From positions 62,001 to 126,000 of the forward strand of contig NZ_QLUV01000002.1 in NCBI RefSeq assembly GCF_003286075.1: 64,000 nucleotides of DNA, written 5' to 3'. The DNA comes from Paracoccus endophyticus (lineage in GTDB: Bacteria; Pseudomonadota; Alphaproteobacteria; Rhodobacterales; Rhodobacteraceae). Position 1 is the first letter of the stretch. Every line of letters begins with the position of its first letter. Below, in pieces: positions 40,744-50,376 of this stretch. The notes under the pieces are model-generated. The model searched no databases. It was not told the origin of the DNA and was given only the letters and a program-made list of their open reading frames with translations. Position numbers and translations under genes: made by a program.

Positions 40744-43428
40744 ATGCCCGTGGTCGTCGTCGAATCCCCCGCCAAGGCCAAGACGATCAACAAGTACCTG
40801 GGCGACGACTACACGGTCCTCGCGTCCTTCGGCCATGTCCGCGACCTGCCGCCCAAGGACGGCTCGGTCGATACCGACGCCGATTTCGCGATGAAGTGGG
40901 AGGTCGCGGCGGAGTCGAAAAAGCACGTCAAGGCGATCAAGGACGCGCTGGCGTCGGACCCGAACCTGATCCTGGCGACCGACCCCGACCGCGAGGGCGA
41001 GGCGATTTCCTGGCACCTGCGCGAGGCGCTGGCCCCCGCGCTGAAGAAGGGCGCGCAGGTCAGCCGCGTGACCTTCAACGCGATCACCAAGAGTGCCGTG
41101 ACCGAGGCGATGGCGAACCCGCGCGAGATCGACCAGCCGCTGGTCGATGCCTATCTGGCGCGCCGGGCGCTGGATTATCTGGTCGGATTCAACCTGTCGC
41201 CGGTCCTGTGGCGCAAGCTGCCAGGCGCCAAGTCGGCGGGCCGCGTCCAGTCGGTCGCCCTGCGGATCATCGTGGACCGCGAGATGGAGATCGAAGCCTT
41301 CCGCGCCCGTGAATACTGGACGGTCCACGCCACGCTGGCGACGCCCAAGGGCGACGAATACCGCGCCACGCTGGTCAGCTATGCCGGGAAAAAGCTGGAA
41401 CGCTATGACCTCGCCAACGAGGAGGCCGCGCGGCTGGCCGTGTCGGCCGTGGAAAGCCGCGACCTGCGCGTGACCTCGGTCACGTCCAAGCCCGCCAGCC
41501 GCAACCCGTGGCCGCCCTTCATGACCTCGACCCTGCAGCAGGAGGCGAGCCGCAAGCTGGGCCTTGGCGCGCGCGCCTGCATGTCGGCGGCGCAGCGGCT
41601 CTATGAGGCGGGCCACATCACCTACATGCGGACGGACGGCATCGACATGGCGCCCGAGGCGGTGATGGCCGCGCGCGACGCCATCAAGGCGCGCTTCGGG
41701 GCGGACTACGTTCCCAAGTCGCCGCGGATGTACAAGAACAAGGCCAAGAACGCGCAGGAAGCGCACGAGTGCATCCGGCCGACCGACATGATGCTGTCCC
41801 CCGACAGGCTGAACGTCGAGCCCGAGCAGAGGAAGCTTTACGACCTGATCTGGAAGCGCACGCTGGCGTCCCAGATGGAGGCCGCGCGGATGGAGCGCAC
41901 CAGCGTCGAGATCGCCAGCGCCGACGCGCAGGTCGGCCTGCGCGCGACGGGGCAGGTGATGCTGTTCGACGGCTTCCTGCGCGTCTACGACCAGGGCACC
42001 GACGACGACGAGGGCGAGGACAGCGCCCGCCTGCCGCAGATCGCCGAGGGCGAGACGGCGGCCAAGCGCGGCGTGGTGCCCGAGCAGCATTTCACCCAGC
42101 CGCCGCCCCGCTATACCGAGGCGACGCTGGTCAAGCGGATGGAGGAGCTGGGCATTGGCCGCCCGTCCACCTATGCCAGCATCGTCACCACGATCCAGGA
42201 CCGCGAATATGTCCGCAAGGACAAGAACCGCCTGATCCCCGAGGACAAGGGCCGCCTCGTCACGGCGTTCCTGACCCGCTATTTTCCCCGCTACGTCAGC
42301 TACGACTTCACCGCCGATCTCGAGGGCGAGCTCGACGACATCTCGTCGGGGTCGCGCGAGTACCGCGAGGTGCTGCGGCGGTTCTGGCGCGACTTCACCG
42401 CCGCGCTTCAGGGCACGTCCGAGCTGCGCATCACCGAGGTGCTGGAGGCGATCGACGAGGCGCTGGCGCCGCATCTTTACCCCGCGCGCGCCGACGGGGG
42501 CGATCCGCGGGAATGCCCGCTCTGCGGCAAGGGGCGGCTGAACCTCAAGACGGCGCGGTCGGGCGGGGCCTTCATCGGCTGCAACACCTATCCCGACTGC
42601 CGCTATACCCGCCCGCTGGCCGGGGGCGAGGGCGAAATGATGGGCGACACCGTCCTGGGGCTGGACCCGCAGGGCCTTGAGATCAGCCTCAGGAACGGCC
42701 GCTTCGGCCCCTATGTCCAGCGCGGCGAGGCGACGGCGGACCAGCCCAAGCCCCCGCGCGCGTCGCTTCCCAAAGGCTGGGAGGCGGGTTCGATGGACCT
42801 GGACAAGGCGCTGAGGCTGCTGGACCTGCCGCGCACCATTGGCCCCCATCCCGAGGACGGCGTGGCGGTCGAGGCGGGGATCGGGCGCTATGGCCCCTAC
42901 GTCAAGCACGGGTCGCGCTATGCCAACCTGCCCGAGGTGGACGAGGTCTTCACCATCGGCATGAACCGCGCGGTCGAGGTGCTGGCCAGCAAGCCCCAGC
43001 GCGGGCGCGCCGCGGCGGCGGCCCCCCTGGCGGACCTGGGCGAGCACCCGGACGGCGGCCCGGTCCAGGTGCTGAGCGGCCGTTTCGGACCCTATGTCAA
43101 ATGGGGCAAGGTCAACGCCACCCTGCCGCGCGACATGGCGCCCGAATCCGTGACGCTGGACCAGGCGCTTGAGCTGATCGCGGCCAAGGCGTCGAAGGGC
43201 GGGAAGAAACCGGCGGCCAGGAAGGCGGCGGCGAAACCGGCCGCCGCGAAGACGCCTGCGGCGAAACCGGCCGCCGCGAAGACGCCTGCGGCGAAGAAGC
43301 CCGCCAAGCCTGCGGCGGCGAAAGCGGCGGCCAAGCCTGCCGCGCGCAAGACGGCGATCAAGCCCGCGGCCGATGCCGACGGGCCCGCCCGCAAGACCGC
43401 CGCGCGAAAGAAGGCGGCCGAGGCGTAG
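40744..43428 (+). CDS. topA: DNA topoisomerase I
   Basis: Type IA topoisomerase that relaxes negative supercoils. The 894-residue protein has the Toprim domain (VVVESPAKAKTINKYLG at 3-19, DPDREGEAISWHL with the acidic triad), the active-site tyrosine Y294 in YMRTDGI, one clear C4 zinc finger (CPLCGKGRLNL…GCNTYPDC, about 595-620), later topoisomerase C-terminal repeats (FGPYV motifs at about 660, 720 and 780) and a long lysine/alanine/proline tail (about 818-894) that probably binds DNA. The tail contains a 30-base tandem duplication. Confidence 0.97.
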   Translation: MPVVVVESPAKAKTINKYLGDDYTVLASFGHVRDLPPKDGSVDTDADFAMKWEVAAESKKHVKAIKDALASDPNLILATDPDREGEAISWHLREALAPALKKGAQVSRVTFNAITKSAVTEAMANPREIDQPLVDAYLARRALDYLVGFNLSPVLWRKLPGAKSAGRVQSVALRIIVDREMEIEAFRAREYWTVHATLATPKGDEYRATLVSYAGKKLERYDLANEEAARLAVSAVESRDLRVTSVTSKPASRNPWPPFMTSTLQQEASRKLGLGARACMSAAQRLYEAGHITYMRTDGIDMAPEAVMAARDAIKARFGADYVPKSPRMYKNKAKNAQEAHECIRPTDMMLSPDRLNVEPEQRKLYDLIWKRTLASQMEAARMERTSVEIASADAQVGLRATGQVMLFDGFLRVYDQGTDDDEGEDSARLPQIAEGETAAKRGVVPEQHFTQPPPRYTEATLVKRMEELGIGRPSTYASIVTTIQDREYVRKDKNRLIPEDKGRLVTAFLTRYFPRYVSYDFTADLEGELDDISSGSREYREVLRRFWRDFTAALQGTSELRITEVLEAIDEALAPHLYPARADGGDPRECPLCGKGRLNLKTARSGGAFIGCNTYPDCRYTRPLAGGEGEMMGDTVLGLDPQGLEISLRNGRFGPYVQRGEATADQPKPPRASLPKGWEAGSMDLDKALRLLDLPRTIGPHPEDGVAVEAGIGRYGPYVKHGSRYANLPEVDEVFTIGMNRAVEVLASKPQRGRAAAAAPLADLGEHPDGGPVQVLSGRFGPYVKWGKVNATLPRDMAPESVTLDQALELIAAKASKGGKKPAARKAAAKPAAAKTPAAKPAAAKTPAAKKPAKPAAAKAAAKPAARKTAIKPAADADGPARKTAARKKAAEA
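43231..43290 (+). repeat. 30-base tandem duplication in topA
   Basis: Two exact 30-base copies (43231-43260 and 43261-43290) encode an A-K-P-A-A-A-K-T-P-A unit in the basic tail of topoisomerase I. Confidence 0.9.
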
Positions 43429-43621
43429 GCATCCGGGGCAGGGCGCGAGACATCCCGGCGCGGCCCGCGCGGCGCACCGGCCCGCGCGACGGGCACGCGG
43501 CCGACACGCAGCTCCGCCCCCACGTGGTCCCCGCCCCAGGCGCTGCGCCGCTGTTGTGTCGCGCGGCCTGCCGCGCCAGACTCGCGGGGTCCCCCGGCAG
43601 GCCACGAAAGGACCCCTTGCG

Positions 43622-44026
43622 ATGAACCGGCTGCTCTGCGCCGCGCTGCTTGTTGCGGCCGGCCCCGCCCTTGCCCAGACCCCGCCACCCGCGCAGGCCG
43701 TGCCCGGGACGCCCGGTACGGTGCCCGCCCCGCTGCTGCCCGCGGCCGCACAGGACGACATCCTGGCGGTGCGATTCACCTGCGCGGACGGCCAGTGGCT
43801 GGATGTCGTGTTCCTCAACACCGCCGCCGGCAACAGCTATGCGGTGGTCCGCACCGGCGACGACCTGGTGCCGATGCAGGTGGCGATCTCGGCCTCGGGC
43901 GCGCGTTACACGGCGCTCTCGCCCGGCGACGACCGGGTGTTCTGGACCAAGGGCGACACGGCGACCCTGTATGCCGGACCGGAGGGCGACAAGGTGCTGA
44001 TGGCCGACTGCAAGGAACCGGACTGA
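43622..44026 (+). CDS. MliC-like lysozyme inhibitor
   Basis: A 134-residue periplasmic protein: signal peptide (…GPALAQ), a short proline-rich linker and an MliC domain (about 48-134) with RFTCADGQWLDVVFLNT, ASGARYTALSPGDDRVFW and KGDTATLYAG, the family pattern whose conserved loop blocks the active site of C-type lysozyme. The two cysteines (FTC and ADC) form the usual disulfide. No lipobox, so it is soluble rather than a lipoprotein. AAAGGA precedes the start. Stands alone after topA. Confidence 0.82.
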   Translation: MNRLLCAALLVAAGPALAQTPPPAQAVPGTPGTVPAPLLPAAAQDDILAVRFTCADGQWLDVVFLNTAAGNSYAVVRTGDDLVPMQVAISASGARYTALSPGDDRVFWTKGDTATLYAGPEGDKVLMADCKEPD

Positions 44027-44183
44027 CCGGCCCCCGCAGCCAGCCGCGCAGGGCAACGGCATTGTCCTTCAACCCCGCGGCGACGCGCCATGCGTTGTGC
44101 GTCCCGCCCCGCAGCCAGATCGGTCCACCAGCACCCGCCGGCCGTTACCGTCGTCCGGCGGGTCACAGGCGCGCCTCCTGTCG

Positions 44184-44197
44184 ATCATGTGCATGAT
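44184..44197. promoter_or_regulatory. 14-base palindrome upstream of the CoA-transferase operon
   Basis: ATCATG (44184-44189) and CATGAT (44192-44197) form a perfect inverted repeat around TG, 78 bases before scoA and 24 bases before a TTGACA (44222-44227). It looks like an operator; no regulator gene is adjacent. Confidence 0.4.
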
Positions 44198-44274
44198 GCG
44201 ATACCTTGCTGCCGCGCCAGATTGACACAGCGTGACCCAGCCGCCAAACACGGCTGCGACAAAAGGGGGGCCGG

Positions 44275-45012
44275 ATGAAAAAGGTCTATGATGACGCCGA
44301 CGCGGCGCTGGACGGGCTGCTGAGGGACGGAATGTCCATCGCCGCAGGGGGCTTTGGCCTGTGCGGCATTCCCGAGCTGCTGATCGCCTCGATCCATCGC
44401 TCGGGGGTCAGGGACTTGACCATCGCGTCCAACAACTGCGGCGTGGACGGGTTCGGCTTGGGCATCCTGCTGGACAGCAAGCAGATCCGGAAGATGCAGT
44501 CGTCCTATGTCGGCGAGAACGCCGAGTTCATGCGCCAGTTCCTGTCGGGCGAGCTTGAGCTTGAGTTCAACCCGCAGGGCACGCTGGCCGAGCGGATGCG
44601 GGCCGGCGGCGCGGGCATCCCCGGCTTCTACACGAAAACCGGCGTGGGCACGGTCATCGCCGACGGAAAAGAGGTCAAGACCTTCGACGGCGAGGACTAC
44701 ATCCTCGAACGCGGGATCGTCACCGACCTTGCCATCGTCAAGGCCTGGAAGGCCGACGAGACCGGCAACCTCGTCTTCCGCAAGACCGCACGCAACTTCA
44801 ACGTGCCCGCCGCCACCTGCGGCCGCGTCTGCGTGGTCGAGGTCGAGGAGATCGTCCCCGCGGGCAGCCTGGACCCCGACGGCATCCACCTGCCCGGCAT
44901 CTACGTCCACCGCATCATCCAGGGTCGGCACGAGAAGCGCATCGAGCAGCGCACTGTCCGCAAGCGCGCCGATCAGAACACCGCGCCCGCCGCGCAAGGG
45001 GAGGAAGCCTGA
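44275..45012 (+). CDS. scoA: 3-oxoacid CoA-transferase subunit A
   Basis: Alpha subunit of succinyl-CoA:3-oxoacid (acetoacetate) CoA-transferase, which activates ketone bodies or acetoacetate from polyhydroxybutyrate. The 245 residues start [16 protein letters not shown] and carry the CoA-transferase signature [13 protein letters not shown] (25-37) and the [13 protein letters not shown] segment. The C terminus is extended by about 15 polar residues. It overlaps scoB by one base (TGATG). Confidence 0.94.
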   Translation: MKKVYDDADAALDGLLRDGMSIAAGGFGLCGIPELLIASIHRSGVRDLTIASNNCGVDGFGLGILLDSKQIRKMQSSYVGENAEFMRQFLSGELELEFNPQGTLAERMRAGGAGIPGFYTKTGVGTVIADGKEVKTFDGEDYILERGIVTDLAIVKAWKADETGNLVFRKTARNFNVPAATCGRVCVVEVEEIVPAGSLDPDGIHLPGIYVHRIIQGRHEKRIEQRTVRKRADQNTAPAAQGEEA

Positions 45013-45656
45013 TGGCCACTGACGCAAAGGGCTGGGACCGCAACCAGATGGCCGCCCGCGCCGCGCAGGAGCTTGAGGACGGCATGTACGTCAACCTCGG
45101 CATCGGCATCCCGACGCTGGTGTCGAACTACATTCCCGAGGGTGTCCAGGTCACCCTTCAGTCCGAAAACGGGATGCTGGGCATGGGTCCCTTCCCGTAC
45201 GAGGGCGAGGAGGACCCCGACCTCATCAACGCGGGCAAGCAGACGATCACCGAACTGCCCCATTCCGCCTATTTCGACAGCGCGCAGTCGTTTGCCATGA
45301 TCCGCGGCGGCAAGATCGCCATGGCGATCCTGGGTGCGATGGAGGTCGCGGAAAACGGCGACCTGGCGAACTGGATGATCCCGGGCAAGCTGGTCAAGGG
45401 CATGGGCGGAGCGATGGACCTGGTCGCGGGCGTGCGTCGCGTGGTCGTGGTCATGGACCACACCAACAAGGCCGGCGAATCCAAGGTGCTGCGCGAATGC
45501 ACCCTGCCGCTGACCGGCAAGGGGGTGGTGGACCGCATCATCTCGAACCTGGGGGTGCTGGACGTGGTGCCCGGCGGGCTCAAGATCGTGCAGCTGGCCG
45601 ATGGCGTGACCGAGGCCGACCTGCGCGCCGCGACCGAGGCGACGATTGTCGACTGA
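45012..45656 (+). CDS. scoB: 3-oxoacid CoA-transferase subunit B
   Basis: Beta subunit of the same enzyme, 214 residues, with [16 protein letters not shown], the catalytic glutamate E52 in [10 protein letters not shown] and a GGAMDLVAG loop. Normal length. It is coupled by a one-base overlap to scoA and by an 11-base overlap to the next gene, which starts with TTG. Confidence 0.95.
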   Translation: MATDAKGWDRNQMAARAAQELEDGMYVNLGIGIPTLVSNYIPEGVQVTLQSENGMLGMGPFPYEGEEDPDLINAGKQTITELPHSAYFDSAQSFAMIRGGKIAMAILGAMEVAENGDLANWMIPGKLVKGMGGAMDLVAGVRRVVVVMDHTNKAGESKVLRECTLPLTGKGVVDRIISNLGVLDVVPGGLKIVQLADGVTEADLRAATEATIVD

Positions 45657-46320
45657 CGGCACGGTCCGGCGCGAACTGCGCTGGACCGACGCCGGGGGCC
45701 GGGGGCTGGAACATTGCCTGCTGACCCTCGACGGCGCGGGCCTGGTGCTGGAAGGCGCCGTGGCCGGCACGCGCGACGGGTCTTACGGCGCGCATTACAC
45801 GGTGCGCGCCGACGCGCAGGGCCGCAAGCGCGAGGTTCGCCTGCGCTATGTGGGCGGGCCCGATCTGCACCTGACGGCGGACGAGAACGCCCGCTGGCAC
45901 GACGTCCTTCGCGGCACCCCGCTGCCCGATCTCGACGGCTGCCTGGACGTGGACATCGGGATCACGCCCGCGACCAACACGCTGCCGATCCGGCGGCTGG
46001 GCCTTGCCCCCGGCGAAACGCGTGCCGTCCGCGCCGCCTATGTCCCGCTGCCCTCCGAGATCGAGGACGCCTTTCGCCCCCGGCCGGCCGAGCAGCGATA
46101 CACGCGGCTGGCGGACCGGGTCTGGCGCTATGACGGGCTGTTCCGGGACTTCACCGCCGAACTGACCGTGGACGACCTGGGACTTGTGCTGGACTACCCG
46201 GTGCTGTTCCGCAGGCTCGGCACGGCGGACGGCGCGGCGGACGGCGCGGCGGACGGCCCGGAGAGCGCCGGGCCTCCTGCTGCACCGGCAGGCAGGCCTG
46301 CGGACGAGGCGGGGACATGA
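45646..46320 (+). CDS. Putative glycolipid-binding domain protein
   Basis: A 224-residue protein matching the putative glycolipid-binding family (PF06475): [18 protein letters not shown] at the start, [16 protein letters not shown], a [18 protein letters not shown] strand pair and [19 protein letters not shown]. Fold studied in a Pseudomonas homologue; no function established. The TTG start overlaps scoB by 11 bases. The tail has repeated A-D-G units. Being in a CoA-transferase operon suggests a role with lipid or ketone metabolism, unproven. Confidence 0.75.
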   Translation: MSTDGTVRRELRWTDAGGRGLEHCLLTLDGAGLVLEGAVAGTRDGSYGAHYTVRADAQGRKREVRLRYVGGPDLHLTADENARWHDVLRGTPLPDLDGCLDVDIGITPATNTLPIRRLGLAPGETRAVRAAYVPLPSEIEDAFRPRPAEQRYTRLADRVWRYDGLFRDFTAELTVDDLGLVLDYPVLFRRLGTADGAADGAADGPESAGPPAAPAGRPADEAGT

Positions 46321-46925
46321 TCGCCACCGGGCACCCGCCCGACCGGCTGACCCCCGACGCCATCGCCGCCCTGTTCACCGGGGCGGACGGGGGCTTTCTG
46401 TGCGCGCGCTGGGGCCGCCCGGTGGCGCCGGTGGCCTTCGGGCTGGCCGACGAGACGCTGGCGATCTTTCGCGCGGCGCTGGCCGCGGTCCTGGCCGACG
46501 TGCGCCATCCCCTGGCCGACACCGACCCGGACATGGGCGCGAACCTGATGATCTTTGCCGTCCGGGACTGGGCCGAGCTGGCGGGCGTGCCCGACCTTGA
46601 CCGGCTGACCGGGGTCGAGGACCTGCCCGCGCGCCTGTCCGCCGCCGCGGGCGGGCAGGGGACCGACCGCTACGGGCTGCTGCGCTTTGACCCGGACGGG
46701 GGCATCCGCGCCTGCCTGTCGTTCCTGCGGCTGGGCGGCGCGCTGGGGGCCATGCATCCGGCGCGGCTGGCCGAAAGCGTCGCGGTGAACGCGATGCTGT
46801 CCTTCGCGCGCCCGGTGGTGCCCACGCCCGCGCTGGCCGCGCTGGTCCGCGCGGCCTATGACCCCGCGCTGCCGGTGGCGGCGCGCGATGCCAGCCACGC
46901 GCTGCGGCTGGCCGCGCGGCTCTGA
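46317..46925 (+). CDS. Unknown protein in the CoA-transferase operon
   Basis: A 202-residue protein, no signal peptide or clear membrane span. It has conserved-looking parts GGFLCARWGRPVAPVAFGL (about 26-44), DMGANLMIFAVRDW (about 73-86) and VAVNAMLSFARPVVPTPALAALV (about 155-177, read as two helices). I do not recognise the family. It overlaps the glycolipid-binding gene by four bases (ATGA), so it is co-translated with it. Confidence 0.7.
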   Translation: MIATGHPPDRLTPDAIAALFTGADGGFLCARWGRPVAPVAFGLADETLAIFRAALAAVLADVRHPLADTDPDMGANLMIFAVRDWAELAGVPDLDRLTGVEDLPARLSAAAGGQGTDRYGLLRFDPDGGIRACLSFLRLGGALGAMHPARLAESVAVNAMLSFARPVVPTPALAALVRAAYDPALPVAARDASHALRLAARL

Positions 46926-47027
46926 CGCCGCCGGCCCGGGGTTTCGCCCGACGCGGGCAGGCTGCGGGCGTGGTTCCCTTCCCGGCCCGGCCGTGATTGA
47001 AGGCGATCGACCCTGCCGGAGCCCGCC

Positions 47028-47426
47028 ATGACCCACCGCCTGCCGATCCGCATCTATTACGAGGACACCGACCTGGGTCAGGTTGTCTACTATGCCAACT
47101 ACCTCAAGTTCATCGAGCGCGGCCGCAGCGAATACCTGCGCGCGGCGGGGGTGGATCAGGCGCGGATGCTGGCGGATCACAACCTGGCCTTCGTGGTGCG
47201 CCGGGTCGAGGCGGATTACCTGCGCCCGGCGCGCTTTGACGACCTGGTCGAGGTGGTCACGGTCCTGGACGCGATCGCGGGATCGCGGCTGACGCTGACC
47301 CAGACCGTGGAACGGGGCGGCCAGACGCTGTTTTCCGCCCGCGTCACCCTGGTCTGCGTCGATCTGGCGGCGATGCGGGCGCACCGGGTTCCGGGGCCGG
47401 TGCGGGCGGCGCTGGGGACGGGCTGA
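47028..47426 (+). CDS. ybgC: YbgC-type acyl-CoA thioesterase
   Basis: A hotdog-fold thioesterase of 132 residues with the family signature YYEDTDLGQVVYYANYLKFIERGR (about 10-33; the aspartate of EDTD is catalytic), located as usual at the head of the tol-pal operon. Hydrolyses short-chain or acyl-carrier thioesters and is linked to phospholipid metabolism. A 173-base gap separates it from tolQ. Confidence 0.94.
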   Translation: MTHRLPIRIYYEDTDLGQVVYYANYLKFIERGRSEYLRAAGVDQARMLADHNLAFVVRRVEADYLRPARFDDLVEVVTVLDAIAGSRLTLTQTVERGGQTLFSARVTLVCVDLAAMRAHRVPGPVRAALGTG

Positions 47427-47599
47427 CGCCGCGTTCCCGCGGGCGGCGGTTCGCCGGCATCGCGCAACTGTGTTGGCGCGGGGCTGGCATTCAGGGCTAG
47501 AAGCTTGGCAAAACGCCGCGACCAGCGGACCGGGCCGGGGCAGGGCGACCTTTCCCGGGCGCGGCGCGTCCGCCAAGGCCGGCAACAAGGGGCAGTCAC

Positions 47600-48292
47600 A
47601 TGGAACAACTCGCCGTCGGGGCGCCGGTCGATTTCTCGCTGATCGCGCTGTTTCTGCGCGCGGGGCTGGTGGTCAAGATCGTGATGGTGATCCTGGTTGC
47701 CGCGTCGGTCTGGGGATGGGCGGTGATCATCCGCAAGCTGATGGTGCAAGGCGCGGCGCGGCGGGATTCGGCGCGGTTTGACCGCCAGTTCTGGTCGGGC
47801 CAGCCGCTGGACGACCTGTATGACGCGATGAACGGGCGCGCGGGCGGGCCGGCCGAGCGGATCTTTTCGGCGGGCATGGCGGAATGGCGGCGGTCCCAGC
47901 GCGACGACGGCGCGCTGATCCCCGGCACCCAGCCGCGCATCGACCGCGCGATGAACGTGGCGATCAACCGCGAAAGCGACCGGCTGACGCGCGGCCTGCC
48001 GTTCCTGGCGACGGTCGGATCGACCGCGCCCTTCATCGGGCTGTTCGGCACCGTCTGGGGCATCAAGACCGCGTTCGAGGGCATCGCGCTGTCGCAGAAC
48101 ACCAGCCTGGCCGTCGTGGCCCCCGGCATCGCCGAGGCGCTGGTCGCGACCGCGCTGGGCCTGCTGGCGGCGATTCCGGCCGTCGTCTTCTACAACAAGC
48201 TCGCGTCGGACGCCGAGCGCATCACCGCCGGGCACGAGGCCTTCGCGGACGAGTTCTCGACCATCCTGTCGCGCCAGATCGAGGACGCCTGA
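47600..48292 (+). CDS. tolQ: Tol-Pal system protein TolQ
   Basis: Inner-membrane stator protein of the proton-driven Tol motor, 230 residues. Three membrane segments (about 15-37, 135-158 and 170-192), with GSTAPFIGLFGTVWGI and ALVATALGLLAAIPAVVFYN forming the channel helices. AAGGGG precedes the start. It ends one base before tolR. Confidence 0.97.
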   Translation: MEQLAVGAPVDFSLIALFLRAGLVVKIVMVILVAASVWGWAVIIRKLMVQGAARRDSARFDRQFWSGQPLDDLYDAMNGRAGGPAERIFSAGMAEWRRSQRDDGALIPGTQPRIDRAMNVAINRESDRLTRGLPFLATVGSTAPFIGLFGTVWGIKTAFEGIALSQNTSLAVVAPGIAEALVATALGLLAAIPAVVFYNKLASDAERITAGHEAFADEFSTILSRQIEDA

Positions 48293-48745
48293 ATGGGCGC
48301 GGGCATCAACCGCCGCGCGGCGGCGCGTCCCGGCCGCCGCCGCCACGCGCCCATGGCCGAGATCAACGTGACGCCGTTCGTGGACGTGATGCTGGTGCTG
48401 CTGATCATCTTCATGGTGGCCGCGCCCCTGCTGACCGTGGGCGTGCCGCTGGAGCTGCCCCGCACCGCCGCCGAGGCCGTGGCGCAAGAGCCCGAGGAGC
48501 CGCTGACGATCTCGATCCCGGTCGAAGGGCCGCTGGTCCTGATGACATCCGAGGTGCCCGAGGGCGAGCTGGTCAGCCGCCTGCGCGCCGTCGCGGCCGA
48601 GCGGACCTCGAGCCGGGTCTATCTGCGCGCCGACGGCAACGTGGCCTATGCGCGCGTCATGCAGGTCATGGGGGCGCTGAACGCCGCCGGTTACAGCGAC
48701 ATCGTGCTGGTGACCGACGCCGGCGGCCCGCGGATGGATGGCTGA
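48293..48745 (+). CDS. tolR: Tol-Pal system protein TolR
   Basis: 150 residues; one membrane helix (about 27-48, FVDVMLVLLIIFMVAAPLL) with the proton-carrying aspartate in the motif NVTPFVDV, then a periplasmic domain. The ATG follows the tolQ stop directly, and the gene overlaps tolA by 8 bases. Confidence 0.97.
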   Translation: MGAGINRRAAARPGRRRHAPMAEINVTPFVDVMLVLLIIFMVAAPLLTVGVPLELPRTAAEAVAQEPEEPLTISIPVEGPLVLMTSEVPEGELVSRLRAVAAERTSSRVYLRADGNVAYARVMQVMGALNAAGYSDIVLVTDAGGPRMDG

Positions 48746-50318
48746 CCCGTTTCCCCCGGACGAGGCGCGCGAGCGCCGGATTGCCGCCTGGATTTCCGGC
48801 GCGGGCCACGCCGCGCTGATCGCCTGGGTGGCGCTGGGCGGCGCGCTGTTCCGTCCGCAGGCCCCGCCCGCCATCCGCATGGCCGAGGTCGAGACCATGT
48901 CCGAGGCGCAGTTCCAGCAGATGGCGGCCGCCAGCCGCGGCCGCGGCCCTGTCGCCGACGAGGCCGCGGCGACCCCCGCCCAGCCGCGCCCGCCTGACGA
49001 CGAGGTGGTGCCCGGCGGCGCGCAGGCCGTGTCGCCGCCGACCCCGGACGCCGATCCCTCGGCCCTGCCTGCGCCGCTGGCCGCGCCTGAGGCCGCGCCC
49101 GATGTCAGCGACATGCAGCAGCCCCAGACCCCCGTCGCGGTGGCGACCGTCGCACCCGAGCCGCGACAGCCCAGCCCGGCCGCCGACGATGCGCCCCCCG
49201 TCCCCGCGGCCGAAGGCACAGGCGCCACCGCGGCAGGGCCGGCGCTGGCCCCGCCACCGCCCGCGTCCGACGCGCCGGTGATCGCGACCGCGCCCGCGCC
49301 GGTGCTGACGACCTCGCGCGCGCCCTTCGACGTGGCCGCGGCGCGCGACAGGCGCGCCGAGCGGCTGGCCGCAGCCGCCGAGGCCGAACGCCAGCGCGCG
49401 GCGGAGGCCGCTGCGGCCGAGGCGGCCGCCGAGGACCGCCAGCGCCGTGCCGACGCCGCCGCCGAGGCCGAACGCCAGCGCGCGGAGGAGGCTGCCGAGG
49501 CCGAACGCCAGCGCCTTGCGGCCGAGGCCGCAGCCCGCGCGCAGGCCGAGCGTGAGACCGCCCTGGCCGCCGCCGCAGAGGCCGAGCGCGCCGAGGCTGA
49601 GGCGCAGGCCCGCGAGGAGGCCGAGCGGCAGGCGGCGATGCAGGCCGCGCAAGCCGAGGCCGAGCGGCAGGAGGCCGAGCGGCAGGCGCAGGAGGAGGCC
49701 GAGCGCCGCGCCGCGGCCCGCCGCGCCGAGGAGGACGCGCGCCGCGAGGCCCAGGACGAACTGCGCCGGGCCGAGGAGCAGGCCGCCGCGCAGGCCGCGG
49801 CCGAGGCCCTGGCCCGCGCCGCCGAGGAAGCCGCGCGGATCGAGGCCGAGGCCCTAGCCCGCGAACAGGCCGAGGCCCCGCGCCCCGCCCCGGACGCAGA
49901 CCCCCTGACCGCTGCGCTGAACGAGGCGATGGACCTGCCCGAGGGCGCGGGGGCCGAGGGCGGCGGCGGCCGCGCGCCCGACGCCCCGCCCCTGTCGGCG
50001 GGGGAAAAGGACAGCTTTCGCCTGACCATCGCGGAATGCTGGAACATCGGCGCGCTGTCGCGCGAGGCCCAGCGCACCACGGTCAGCGTCGGGTTCTCGA
50101 TGGGCCGCGACGGGATGCCCGAGGCCGAATCGATTCGCCTGATCGCGCATGAGGGTGGCTCGGACGCGGCCGCGCGACAGGCGTTCGAGGCCGCGCGCCG
50201 CGCGATCCGGCGCTGCGCCCTGCAACAGGACGGCTATCGCCTGCCGCCCGAGAAATACGCCCGCTGGCGCGAGGTCATCGTCGATTTCCGTCCGACCGGG
50301 GGGCCCACGCTGCGATGA
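48738..50318 (+). CDS. tolA: Tol-Pal system protein TolA
   Basis: Links the TolQR motor to Pal and TolB. The 526-residue protein has one N-terminal membrane helix (about 18-36), a proline/alanine-rich stretch (about 50-195), a very long alanine/glutamate/arginine coiled-coil (about 200-390) and a C-terminal domain (about 415-526) with one cysteine pair (AECWNIGAL and RRCALQ). Longer than the E. coli protein mainly through the proline-rich and coiled parts. Confidence 0.93.
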   Translation: MADPFPPDEARERRIAAWISGAGHAALIAWVALGGALFRPQAPPAIRMAEVETMSEAQFQQMAAASRGRGPVADEAAATPAQPRPPDDEVVPGGAQAVSPPTPDADPSALPAPLAAPEAAPDVSDMQQPQTPVAVATVAPEPRQPSPAADDAPPVPAAEGTGATAAGPALAPPPPASDAPVIATAPAPVLTTSRAPFDVAAARDRRAERLAAAAEAERQRAAEAAAAEAAAEDRQRRADAAAEAERQRAEEAAEAERQRLAAEAAARAQAERETALAAAAEAERAEAEAQAREEAERQAAMQAAQAEAERQEAERQAQEEAERRAAARRAEEDARREAQDELRRAEEQAAAQAAAEALARAAEEAARIEAEALAREQAEAPRPAPDADPLTAALNEAMDLPEGAGAEGGGGRAPDAPPLSAGEKDSFRLTIAECWNIGALSREAQRTTVSVGFSMGRDGMPEAESIRLIAHEGGSDAAARQAFEAARRAIRRCALQQDGYRLPPEKYARWREVIVDFRPTGGPTLR

Positions 50319-50376
50319 CAGACCGGCGCCCTGGCCGCCATGGCTTCCGACCCGCTTTTCCGATAAGGCTGCGCCC

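Noticed and set aside
39889..43833. A very long minus-strand open frame opposite topA
   Set aside because: Its translation is arginine/leucine/alanine-rich with no fold, it covers several real plus-strand genes, and long antisense frames are expected at this GC content.
47216..50080. A long minus-strand open frame opposite tolQRA
   Set aside because: Serine/alanine/arginine low-complexity shadow of the tolA coiled-coil codons; the plus-strand proteins are unmistakable.
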